Assembly: GCA_039586035.1 (NCBI GenBank)
Contig: JBDHLD010000004.1
Location: 1-64,000 of the forward strand
Direction of reading: 5' to 3'
DNA: 64,000 nucleotides
Source: JBDHHQ01 sp039586035
GTDB lineage: Bacteria; Gemmatimonadota; Gemmatimonadetes; Longimicrobiales; Gaopeijiaceae
The notes beneath the pieces are model-generated. The model saw nothing but the letters and a program-made list of their open reading frames with translations, was not told the DNA's origin and did not search any database. This document shows, in pieces, positions 50,612 through 58,681 of the stretch. A program made the position numbers and the translations under genes. Each line of letters starts with the position of its first letter. Position 1 is the first letter of the stretch.

Positions 50612-51934
50612 TCAGTCCCCTCCCACCGCTCCGGACGAGCGCGTCCGATCCGCGAACTCGGCCTCCATGATCTCCGGCTCCACCATGGGCTGCCAGAGCT
50701 GCACCAGCGGGAAGGTGGACATGAACCAACCCAGGGCGAGCAAGAAGAGCCCGGCGAACCCGCAGCCCACCAGCAATTCCCAACCGGGAAAGATGGAGCC
50801 GCCGTGATAGTGCGCCGGCGCGATGAACAGGTACATCTCCAACCACAACCCAGCCAGGATCACTCCCGTGAAAGCCCCGAGCCACAGGGGCCGCATCTTC
50901 GGGGCCCGCCCGATGAGCGCCGCGAAGGGGATCACGAAGCACATGACGATCCACAGGGCGGAGAGCTTACCCCAGGGCGCAACCGCGCGATCGATGACGA
51001 AGGTCTGCTCCCACGGCAGCTTTCCGTACCAGATGGGCAGATACTGCGAGAAGAACAGGTATCCCCAGAACACGGTGAATGCGAACGCGAGCTTCCCGAG
51101 GTCGTGCAGCTGAGGGCTCCCCACCATTCGGTCGATCTCGGGGTCGCGCCACTTGAGAAAGACGCACAGTCGGGACGTGAGTGCGATGCCGGCCCAGAAC
51201 GCCCCCATGAAGAAGAAGCCGCCGAAGAGCGTCGAGTACCAGTGGGGATCCAGCGACATGATCCAGTCGAACGACAGCATGCTCATGACCAGGGCGTACG
51301 CCAGGATCAAGACCGGAGCGAGACGGGCCAGCGACTGATGGCTGTCCACCTCCTCGGCCTCCTGGCCCCTCCAGCCCCCGGTCAGCCGCGCCCGCCACTT
51401 CGCGCGGCCGGCGTGACCCCCCTCGTGCCCTTCGGCCAACCCCATGTCCGGCCGCAGCGCCCGTCGGGCGAAGAGGAGTGAGAGCCCGAAGAGCACGGCC
51501 ACGCCCAACAGATTGCGCGTGACGAGGAACGGGATGTTGAGCCAGGCGGACTTCGCCTGGAGGATCGGGTCGTGGGCCATCTCCTCGATCCACGGGAAGT
51601 AGTTCTCCCGCATCACCACGAGGAGCGGCAGGAAGAGGAGGAACGAGATCGGGAGGAACGAGACGGGACTCAAGCTGATGCGCCGCACCGACCAGTTCCA
51701 CTTGGCCTTGACGACGTAGGTCACCGCCGTGAACGCGACCGCCCCCATGGCCACTTTGGTGAAGAAGAGCCAGTTGACGATGTAGGCCTGCCAGGCCCGC
51801 CCGGCGTCGCTGGACAGCGCCATGACGAAGGAGACCGCGCCCACCAGGATCAGGACACCCGCCAGCATGTTCCACCACGCTGGCCGGGTCAGATACCGGA
51901 CCGGGATCTCGTCTGGGATGTGGGTGTGAGCCAT
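50612..51934 (-). CDS. actF: Alternative complex III, quinol-oxidising membrane subunit F
   Basis: 440 residues with about ten membrane helices of the NrfD-like/ActF type: MAHTHIPDEIPVRYLTRPAW, RAWQAYIVNWLFFTKVAMGA, MLSFDWIMSLDPHWYSTLFG and WGYLFFSQYLPIWYGKLPWE. These last two are highly typical of ActF. With ActC it anchors the complex in the membrane. It is the last gene of the act operon, 16 bp after actE. Confidence 0.93.
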   Translation of the reverse strand: MAHTHIPDEIPVRYLTRPAWWNMLAGVLILVGAVSFVMALSSDAGRAWQAYIVNWLFFTKVAMGAVAFTAVTYVVKAKWNWSVRRISLSPVSFLPISFLLFLPLLVVMRENYFPWIEEMAHDPILQAKSAWLNIPFLVTRNLLGVAVLFGLSLLFARRALRPDMGLAEGHEGGHAGRAKWRARLTGGWRGQEAEEVDSHQSLARLAPVLILAYALVMSMLSFDWIMSLDPHWYSTLFGGFFFMGAFWAGIALTSRLCVFLKWRDPEIDRMVGSPQLHDLGKLAFAFTVFWGYLFFSQYLPIWYGKLPWEQTFVIDRAVAPWGKLSALWIVMCFVIPFAALIGRAPKMRPLWLGAFTGVILAGLWLEMYLFIAPAHYHGGSIFPGWELLVGCGFAGLFLLALGWFMSTFPLVQLWQPMVEPEIMEAEFADRTRSSGAVGGD

Positions 51935-51950
51935 TCCGCTTTCTCTGACG

Positions 51951-52601
51951 CTATTGGCCGGCGGCGTCGGCGGAAGCGCCGACTCCGCTTTGAACCTGGA
52001 GCTGCCGGACGTAGTTCACGATATGCCACCGGTCGAAGTGGCTGACCTGGTGGCCGTACGCGGGCATCACGCCCCGCCCGACACGTATCATGCCGTAGAT
52101 GTAGCCGTCGGTGTATCCGGCCGCCTGTGCGCCGGCCAGATCGTACGCGGCCAGCAGCGGGTGCACCTCGATGATGTAGGCCTGGGCTCCAACGCCCGCT
52201 TCCCCGTGACAGGGCGCGCAGACGCGGTCGTAGAGAACCTGACCCCGCGCCAGGGACTGGTCAGTGGGCGGAACGGGGTTTTGGAGGTTCATCACCACCG
52301 GATCCTGCTGCAACAGCATCAGCTGCGTGAAGGGCGGTGGCTCCTGAGCGAGGGCCTCCGGCTGGCCCAGGTTCACCTCGAACGGGGCCGCCGGGAAGTT
52401 TGCCGCGGCGAAGGGCACCGATCCGTCCGCCGGCATGCGCGGGTTCTCGTACGGGTCGAAGGAGGGCTGACTGCGCATGCTGCGCCCGAAGATGGCGACC
52501 AGGGCGTCATCCAGAGGCGTGCATCCCGTCGACAGCACGAGCAGACACAAACCCAGGACACGCGCGGCACCGAAGCTCCGGCCTCGCCTCACCTTACGCA
52601 T
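51951..52601 (-). CDS. actE: Alternative complex III monoheme cytochrome c lipoprotein, subunit E
   Basis: 216 residues. The lipoprotein signal (LGLCLLVLSTGCTPLDD) puts it on the periplasmic face. A single heme c site CAPCHGEAG and a downstream Met ligand candidate in GRGVMPAYGHQV are present in a C-terminal cytochrome domain (GQVLYDRVCAPCHGE to HIVNYVRQLQ). The N-terminal PYENPRMPADGSVPFAAANF stretch is characteristic of ActE. Its start overlaps the actD stop by 8 bp. Confidence 0.92.
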   Translation of the reverse strand: MRKVRRGRSFGAARVLGLCLLVLSTGCTPLDDALVAIFGRSMRSQPSFDPYENPRMPADGSVPFAAANFPAAPFEVNLGQPEALAQEPPPFTQLMLLQQDPVVMNLQNPVPPTDQSLARGQVLYDRVCAPCHGEAGVGAQAYIIEVHPLLAAYDLAGAQAAGYTDGYIYGMIRVGRGVMPAYGHQVSHFDRWHIVNYVRQLQVQSGVGASADAAGQ

Positions 52602-53112
52602 GGTGCGCCCCCTCCCGATCCTCACGGAGCTCAGCCGGCTCCGACTCCTGCAGGATGCTCCGCGCCTGGTCGAGCTTGGCCCCCGTGGCCGGCACGTAGA
52701 TGCCGAACCGGCCCGCGCTGAACTCGGGGTCGTACACGACCATGGGCTTGGCATTGGGCAATCGACTGTTGATGAAGAGGCCGATGACCGTCGCCAGGGC
52801 GCCGAACAGCACGGTCAGCTCGAACGCGATCACCACGTACGCCGGGATCGAGACGATCGGCTTACCACCGGTGACGAGCGGCCAGTCGATGGACGTCCAC
52901 GTCGTGAACGCGAAGCCGGTCGCCGCGCCGGTGAGCCCGCCGACCAAGGTGAAGATGCGCACCGGGCTCTGACCGTAGCCCAGGGAATGCTCGAGGTCGT
53001 GCTCCGGAAGCGGTGAGTAGACCGTGATGTCCTTGAAGTCCGCCTTACGGAGCTGCTCGATGGCCTCGATCGTCGAGTCCAGGTAGTCGAAGGACGCCAG
53101 GATGCCGCTCAT
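52594..53112 (-). CDS. actD: Alternative complex III subunit D (DUF3341)
   Basis: 172 residues. DUF3341 layout: an N-terminal ferredoxin-like part (GILASFDYLDSTIEAIEQLR, DITVYSPLPEHDLEHSL) and two membrane helices (FTLVGGLTGAATGFAFTTW, YVVIAFELTVLFGALATVIG), then RLPNAKPMVVYDPEFSAGRF. It overlaps both actC (ATGA) and actE. Confidence 0.93.
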   Translation of the reverse strand: MSGILASFDYLDSTIEAIEQLRKADFKDITVYSPLPEHDLEHSLGYGQSPVRIFTLVGGLTGAATGFAFTTWTSIDWPLVTGGKPIVSIPAYVVIAFELTVLFGALATVIGLFINSRLPNAKPMVVYDPEFSAGRFGIYVPATGAKLDQARSILQESEPAELREDREGAHHA

Positions 53113-54485
53113 GACGCCGCTCCTTCCGTCTTCCGCCCACGTAGGGGCGGCGGGAGCACTTCCTTCAGCTCGGCGATGGCAACCGGCGGCAGGATTCGCG
53201 TGAAGAGCAGGAACCAGAAGCCGAACCAGCAGAAGCTGCCCAGCAGGATGAGCATCTCGGTCACGGACGGCCGGTACACACCCCAGGCGAAGGGCTCGTA
53301 CTCGTGATGCAGCGACGTCACGAAGATGACGAACCGCTCGAACCACATGCCGATGTTGATGAAGATGGAGATGACGAAGAGGGCCGGGATGGAATGACGC
53401 ACCCGCTTGAACCACAGCATCTGCGGCACCATGCCGTTACAGACCAGCATGATCCAGTTGGCCCACCAGTAATGGCCGAAGACCCTTTGCCAGAAGGCCG
53501 CCTTCTCCGGCTCCTCGCCGCTGTACCACGCCATGAAGTACTCGGTCATATAGGCGTAGAAGACGATCATCGACGTAAGCAGGCACAGCTTGGCCATGGC
53601 GTCGAAGTGCTTGACCGTCAGGTAGCTCTCGAGGTGGAAGACCTTCCTGAGGGGCACGACCAGCGTGATCACCATGCCGACGCCCGAGAAGATGGCTCCG
53701 GCCACGAAGTAGGGCGCGAAGATCGTGGCGTGCCAGCCAGGCACGATGGACATGGCGAAGTCCCATGACACCACCGAGTGCACCGACAGCACCAGGGGTG
53801 TGGCCAGGGCGGCCAGGAAGATGTAGGCCTTCCCGAAGTGGTGCCACTCCCGGTCCGTTCCCCGCCACCCCAGAGCCGTGATCTGGTACAGCTTCTTTCT
53901 CAGGCCCTTGGCCGCGTCCCGTGCAGCCGCCAGATCGGGAATCGTGCCGAGGTAGAAGAAGACCGCCGACACCGTGAAGTAGGTCGTGACGGCAAAGACG
54001 TCCCAGACCAGGGGCGAACGGAAGTTCGGCCAGAGGAAGCGGGAGTTGGGGTACGGGATCAGCCAGTAGGCGTGCCAGACGCGGCCGACGTGGATCAGCG
54101 GGAAGATCCCCGCGGTCATGACCGCGAACACCGTCATCGCCTCGGCGGCCCGATAGATGGACTGCCGGAACGGCGCCCTGAACAAGAACAGGATGGCGGA
54201 GATCAGCGTCCCGGAGTGGGCGATGCCGACCCAGAAGACGAACGTGGTGATGTAGACGCCCCACCCGACCGGACTGTTGAGGCCGCTGACGCCGATGCCG
54301 GCGTAGATCTGCCAGCCCCAGGCTCCGAAGAACAGGGCAACGCCGGCGGCGGCGATCGAGAAGAGCGCCCACCATCCGAGCCCCGGCCGCCCGAGGATCG
54401 CGAGGATGTCGCGATTGACTTCGGCGTACGACTGGACGTCGGGATGGGAAAGCGCGCCTCGAGGCTGCTCCGTAGCGAGGGCCAT
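53109..54485 (-). CDS. actC: Alternative complex III NrfD-like quinone-binding membrane subunit C
   Basis: 458 residues, about ten membrane helices of the NrfD/PsrC family: GVYITTFVFWVGIAHSGTLI, FPLIHVGRVWHAYWLIPYPN, FRSPLVWDVFAVTTYFTVSA and SVVSWDFAMSIVPGWHATIF. These residues line the quinol site in known ACIII. Its ATG overlaps the actB stop as TGATG. Confidence 0.95.
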   Translation of the reverse strand: MALATEQPRGALSHPDVQSYAEVNRDILAILGRPGLGWWALFSIAAAGVALFFGAWGWQIYAGIGVSGLNSPVGWGVYITTFVFWVGIAHSGTLISAILFLFRAPFRQSIYRAAEAMTVFAVMTAGIFPLIHVGRVWHAYWLIPYPNSRFLWPNFRSPLVWDVFAVTTYFTVSAVFFYLGTIPDLAAARDAAKGLRKKLYQITALGWRGTDREWHHFGKAYIFLAALATPLVLSVHSVVSWDFAMSIVPGWHATIFAPYFVAGAIFSGVGMVITLVVPLRKVFHLESYLTVKHFDAMAKLCLLTSMIVFYAYMTEYFMAWYSGEEPEKAAFWQRVFGHYWWANWIMLVCNGMVPQMLWFKRVRHSIPALFVISIFINIGMWFERFVIFVTSLHHEYEPFAWGVYRPSVTEMLILLGSFCWFGFWFLLFTRILPPVAIAELKEVLPPPLRGRKTEGAAS

Positions 54486-57400
54486 CAGCCGTGCCCTCCG
54501 TCGGAGACCTCGTGGAAGGTCACCTTCTTGAGATAGTTCACCGCGGGCTGTGTGTTGATCAATTCGTCGAGGACCCGGTAGGTCCGTTCGTTTTCGGAGA
54601 CTCGAGCCACCCGGGAGCTCTCGTCCTTGATATTGCCAAAGACGATGGCCTCGGCCGGGCAGCTCTGCTGGCAGGCGGGGACGACCTCGCCATCACGGAC
54701 CTCCCGTCCCTCCAGCACAGCGCGGTTCTGCGACTCCCGGATCCGCTGCACGCAGAACGTGCACTTCTCCATGACGCCGTTGTCACGCACCGTCACATCC
54801 GGGTTGAACTGCCAGTTCATGGGCTCGGGGATCTGATCCGTGTACCGATACCAGTTGAAGACCCGGACCTTGTAGGGGCAGTTGTTGGCGCAGTACCGCG
54901 TTCCCACGCAGCGGTTGTAGATCTGACCGTTGAGCCCGTCAGGGGTGTGGTACGCCGCGAAGACCGGGCAGACCGGCTCGCAGGGGGCGTTGTTGCAGTG
55001 CTGGCAGAGCATGGGCAGGAAGCGAACGTCCAGGTGGCTGGCGTGCGTCGCGTCCACGTGATCGTAGTACCGCTCGATGCGCATCCAGCCCATGTCGCGG
55101 CCCATGAGCACCTGCTCCTCGCCTACCCAGGGCACGTTGTTCTCGGACTGACAGGCCACGACACAGGCGCTGCAGCCCGTGCACTTGTCCAGGTCGATGG
55201 CCATGGCCCAGCGCGGGTGCTCTTCGGCATACCCGCCGTAGTCCTGCCCGGCCAGGGGATAGTCCTGGGGGCGGCCTTCGGTGGGCACCGGCACGAAGCC
55301 GCCGCCCTCCTGGATCTCCATATGCTGGCCGTGACCGCCCTCTTCGGCCTCTGCCTCTTCGGCGTGACCGAGGTCGGCCAGGGCTACCGCCGGTGCGATG
55401 GGGCGGTTGCTCTGACTGTCGGAGCCCGCGATCGTCGCCAGGCGGCGGTGGTTGCCGGTGGGCGTCACCGAGACCCGTGTCGCCAGGCGGACGAGACCGC
55501 CTGAAAGCTGCTCCGCCTCGGCGGGCAGCAAGGCCATGGCGTTGACGCCGTTTCCGGTGGCGTACCGGCCGTAGTCGTCGTGACCGCCCCCCATGGCCAG
55601 CGCCACCGTGTCCGCACGGACACCCGGGTAGGTCCACAAGGGGACCTCGAGCGACCCGTGTGGCGAGGACACCGTGACGATGTCGCCGTCCCGGAGGCCG
55701 AGGTCCGCAGCCGCGTCCGGATGCATCTCCAGCCACGAATGCCAGGCGATCTTGCTGACGGGGTCCGGGAGCTCGAGCAGCCACGGCCGGTTCGAGTGCT
55801 CGCCATCACCGAATCGGGGCGAGGGGTACACCAGCAGGGTGAACTCCCCGTCGCCGTCCAACGCCGGCGCGTCGAAGGTCAGCGCCGCGTCGGGCGAGCG
55901 CAGGGTCACGGCCTCCATCGTCGTGGCCAGCGGAACCTCCACCACGCCAGCCCTCAGCGCGGCCCGCCACCAGTCGTCGAAGGGCTGGACCGCAACGGAG
56001 GCCTCGTGAAGCTGTCCCCAACGAGCCCGGACGTGGTCCTGCATGGTCGCCACACCCAGGTCCCGCCCCGCGGCCGCAGAAGCCGAGAGGAGCACGTCGC
56101 CCGTGGCCTTCGAATCGAAGTGGGGAACCGGCTGCATGACCGGCTGCTGGATCGCGAACACACCCGGGCGGGGGTTTGAGTCACCCCAGGCTTCGAGGGT
56201 GTGGGCGTCCGGCAGGATCAGGTCCGCCAGGGCCGCCGTCTCGTCCATGGCCGACGCGAAGGACACCTTGAAGCCCACGCTCCCGAATGCCTCGGCGAAG
56301 CCGGACGCGGTGGGGAGCGAATACGCCGGATTCACGCCGTGGACCATGGCGATGCCCACGGAGCCGGATGACATCGCCGCGACGGCGGCCTCCACGCGGG
56401 CGTAGGACCCGGACGGTGAGGACTGACCGCCGCCCTGCACGTGTAGGGTCCGGCCCACGTTCCCGGCCACCGCGTTCAGCACCAGCACCGCCAGATTCGC
56501 CGCGGTGGCGCCGCGGTGTTGACCGGCCACGCCGGGTCCGACGGCCAGACTGGGAGCGCCGGCGACGAAGCGATTGGCCAGCTCCTCGATCGTCTCGGCC
56601 GAGACACCGGTGGCGCCCGCGACCGTCGCGGGGTCGTGGGCGTCAAGGACGTCGGCGTACGGGCCGGCGCCCGCACCGTCCGCAGCGATCACATTGGCCA
56701 TTGCCAACGCCACCAGTCCCTCGGACCCCGGGGTGATCGGCACCCACTCGTCGGCATTGAGACCGGTCAGAGAGAGGCGCGGACCGACGAACACGAACTC
56801 GCCCTTCGAGCCGTGGTCATCCACTCCGCTCATCCGCGCGAACCCTCGTCCGTTGCCTGCCGGCGAGAGCCATGTGTCGAGGAAGTCGGCGCCGAACGAA
56901 ACCACGAACCGAGCGGACTCGAAATCGAAGACCGGAATGACGTTTCGGCCCAGGGCGATGCGAGCCGCCTCGCGGAGGGGCTCGTCCGCGAGGCCGTCGA
57001 ACTCCACCCGCGTGCCGCCGGCAGCCGTCACGAAGCTGTCCATGACGTCCCGGAGCGTCGGCCCCGCGCGGCCGTGAAGCAGTAGGACATCCCCGCCGGT
57101 GCTCTGGAGCTGCGCGGCGAGCATCCCCTCGGCCTCTTCCCACGAGATCTGACGGTGGCCCGCGCCGTCCCGCACCATGGGGCCGGCGAACCGGTCGGGA
57201 TTGTAGAGCCCCTGCAGCGACGCGTGTCCGCGGGAGCAGAGCCCGCCGTGGGCCACCGGATGGGCCGGGTTGCCTTCGATCTTGACCGCCCGGCCTTCGC
57301 GGGTGCGCACCCAGATCCCGCACCCGGCCGCGCACTCGCCGCAGACGGAGGCGTACCACGTCGCCACGCCCGGGGTGATCTCTTCAGGTGGCACGACGTA

Positions 57401-57508
57401 GGGGAGGAGCCGCTCGACGTCCTCGGTGCTACAGCCGACGAGGCCGGCCCCCGCGCCGCTGGCGCCCAGGACCTTGAGGAAGTCTCGCCTCTTTATGCCG
57501 TCACTCAT
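54485..57508 (-). CDS. actB: Alternative complex III iron-sulfur subunit B (molybdopterin-oxidoreductase-like fused to ferredoxin domain)
   Basis: 1007 residues. A twin-arginine signal (KRRDFLKVLGASGAGAGLVG) with a Cys at the end suggests Tat export and lipidation. The N-terminal three-quarters resemble molybdopterin oxidoreductases (CGECAAGCGIWVRTREGRAV, GGLCSRGHASLQGLYNPDRF). In characterised ACIII this part carries no Mo cofactor. The C-terminal quarter (about 780-990) has a PsrB-type ferredoxin domain with CTGCSACVVACQSENN, CQHCNNAPCEPVCP, CVGTRYCANNCPYK and CTFCVQRI for up to four Fe-S clusters. It passes electrons from quinol to the cytochrome subunits. Confidence 0.95.
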   Translation of the reverse strand: MSDGIKRRDFLKVLGASGAGAGLVGCSTEDVERLLPYVVPPEEITPGVATWYASVCGECAAGCGIWVRTREGRAVKIEGNPAHPVAHGGLCSRGHASLQGLYNPDRFAGPMVRDGAGHRQISWEEAEGMLAAQLQSTGGDVLLLHGRAGPTLRDVMDSFVTAAGGTRVEFDGLADEPLREAARIALGRNVIPVFDFESARFVVSFGADFLDTWLSPAGNGRGFARMSGVDDHGSKGEFVFVGPRLSLTGLNADEWVPITPGSEGLVALAMANVIAADGAGAGPYADVLDAHDPATVAGATGVSAETIEELANRFVAGAPSLAVGPGVAGQHRGATAANLAVLVLNAVAGNVGRTLHVQGGGQSSPSGSYARVEAAVAAMSSGSVGIAMVHGVNPAYSLPTASGFAEAFGSVGFKVSFASAMDETAALADLILPDAHTLEAWGDSNPRPGVFAIQQPVMQPVPHFDSKATGDVLLSASAAAGRDLGVATMQDHVRARWGQLHEASVAVQPFDDWWRAALRAGVVEVPLATTMEAVTLRSPDAALTFDAPALDGDGEFTLLVYPSPRFGDGEHSNRPWLLELPDPVSKIAWHSWLEMHPDAAADLGLRDGDIVTVSSPHGSLEVPLWTYPGVRADTVALAMGGGHDDYGRYATGNGVNAMALLPAEAEQLSGGLVRLATRVSVTPTGNHRRLATIAGSDSQSNRPIAPAVALADLGHAEEAEAEEGGHGQHMEIQEGGGFVPVPTEGRPQDYPLAGQDYGGYAEEHPRWAMAIDLDKCTGCSACVVACQSENNVPWVGEEQVLMGRDMGWMRIERYYDHVDATHASHLDVRFLPMLCQHCNNAPCEPVCPVFAAYHTPDGLNGQIYNRCVGTRYCANNCPYKVRVFNWYRYTDQIPEPMNWQFNPDVTVRDNGVMEKCTFCVQRIRESQNRAVLEGREVRDGEVVPACQQSCPAEAIVFGNIKDESSRVARVSENERTYRVLDELINTQPAVNYLKKVTFHEVSDGGHG

Positions 57509-57548
57509 CCGGGTTCTTTCCTGGTCGGGTAACCGGATCTGGCCGGGA

Positions 57549-58106
57549 TCAATAGTGACAAACGGTGCAGTCCACCGCCGCCTCTTGCTCCAGGTGGCAG
57601 CTGACGCACCATCCCATGCTCAGCGTCTGGTTCACCTCTTGAATGACCCCCATCTCCTGCACCTCACCATGGCACTGCTGGCACTCGAGGCCAGCGGCGA
57701 TGTGTCGCATGTGGGGGTAGTGCACGTGGTCAGCCACCTTGTAGATCCGGACCCAGGGTATGGGCTCCTGGTTCTGGAAGTACTCCCGCACCTTCGTGAC
57801 TTCCTCCGGGTTGTTCCTCCCGGGGATCATGCTGTGACAACCCATGCAGCTTGCTACCGGTGGGATGCCGGCGTCGACGGAACGCTCGGCGGAAAAGTGG
57901 CAGTACTGACAGTCGATGCCGAACTGTCCCTCACCCGAGCCCGCGTGCGTGTTGTGGGGAAACGCGACCGGCTGCTCGGACGAGGAGGCCGCGACGGGCG
58001 AAGCCTCCGGCTCCTGGCCTGCTTCGCTGTCCTGCGCGCTCACGAAGGCAAGCGTGCCCGTCAGGGTGGCTCCGGCCAGAGCCAGGACCAGCCATGGCTT
58101 CTTCAT
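57549..58106 (-). CDS. actA: Alternative complex III pentaheme cytochrome c, subunit A
   Basis: 185 residues with a signal peptide (LVLALAGATLTGTLAFVSAQ) and five CxxCH heme sites: CQYCH, CMGCH, CQQCH, CVSCH and CTVCH, the number known for ActA. FPHNTHAGSGEGQFGIDCQY and GIPPVASCMGCHSMIPGR are typical. It opens the actABCDEF operon; actB follows after 40 bp. Confidence 0.95.
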   Translation of the reverse strand: MKKPWLVLALAGATLTGTLAFVSAQDSEAGQEPEASPVAASSSEQPVAFPHNTHAGSGEGQFGIDCQYCHFSAERSVDAGIPPVASCMGCHSMIPGRNNPEEVTKVREYFQNQEPIPWVRIYKVADHVHYPHMRHIAAGLECQQCHGEVQEMGVIQEVNQTLSMGWCVSCHLEQEAAVDCTVCHY

Positions 58107-58285
58107 AGCGAGGCGTTGCTCGTGAGAATCGGGTTTTGGCCCGTGGCGCGGGCCAGATCATCGTTATGGCGGGCGGGAAGTTAGAGAGGGTCCCATGGGG
58201 CTGTCAACGTCCGTCCGAGCCTTCCGAGCGGCCCCGGGATCCCAGCCGTTACAGGCTTTCGCGCCAGGGCTCTGGAGGTTACTTG

Positions 58286-58597
58286 TTGCCCATGGAAGGT
58301 CAACCTCCCGAGACCCCGGATTCCGGCTCCTCTCGAGTCCAGCATCTCGCCACCGTGAGCCACGAGGGCCGGTTCTGGGAGGTCCATATGGAATTCGAGG
58401 ACGACCCGTCCTGGGGGGGGGCGAGCCGGGCCCGGCTCCGCTTCGAGCCGGCCGACGTCAACGAGGGCGAGGTACCGGTGCACACGGCCACCATCATCAT
58501 CGAGCCGACCTACGAAGAGGCCATGCGTCGGGCGCGAAGCTTCCCCGATCATCAGCTCGTCGCCCTCCTGCGGTCAGCCCTGCCCGACCCGGACTGA
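58286..58597 (+). CDS. Small hypothetical protein
   Basis: About 103 residues, acidic and without signal or membrane segment: HLATVSHEGRFWEVHMEFED, SRARLRFEPADVNEGEVPVH and PTYEEAMRRARSFPDHQLVA. It looks like a small alpha-beta protein; I do not recognise the family. A TTG at 58286 has GGAGG seven bases upstream and is preferred; ATG 58292 is an alternative. It diverges from actA. Confidence 0.65.
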   Translation: MPMEGQPPETPDSGSSRVQHLATVSHEGRFWEVHMEFEDDPSWGGASRARLRFEPADVNEGEVPVHTATIIIEPTYEEAMRRARSFPDHQLVALLRSALPDPD

Positions 58598-58681
58598 CCC
58601 CGCCCATCCGCCCCGGACCTCTCTGCTCCGGACCCGTGTAGGACGACCGCCAAGGCACTTTCCGTCGGAGTCCTGCTCGCT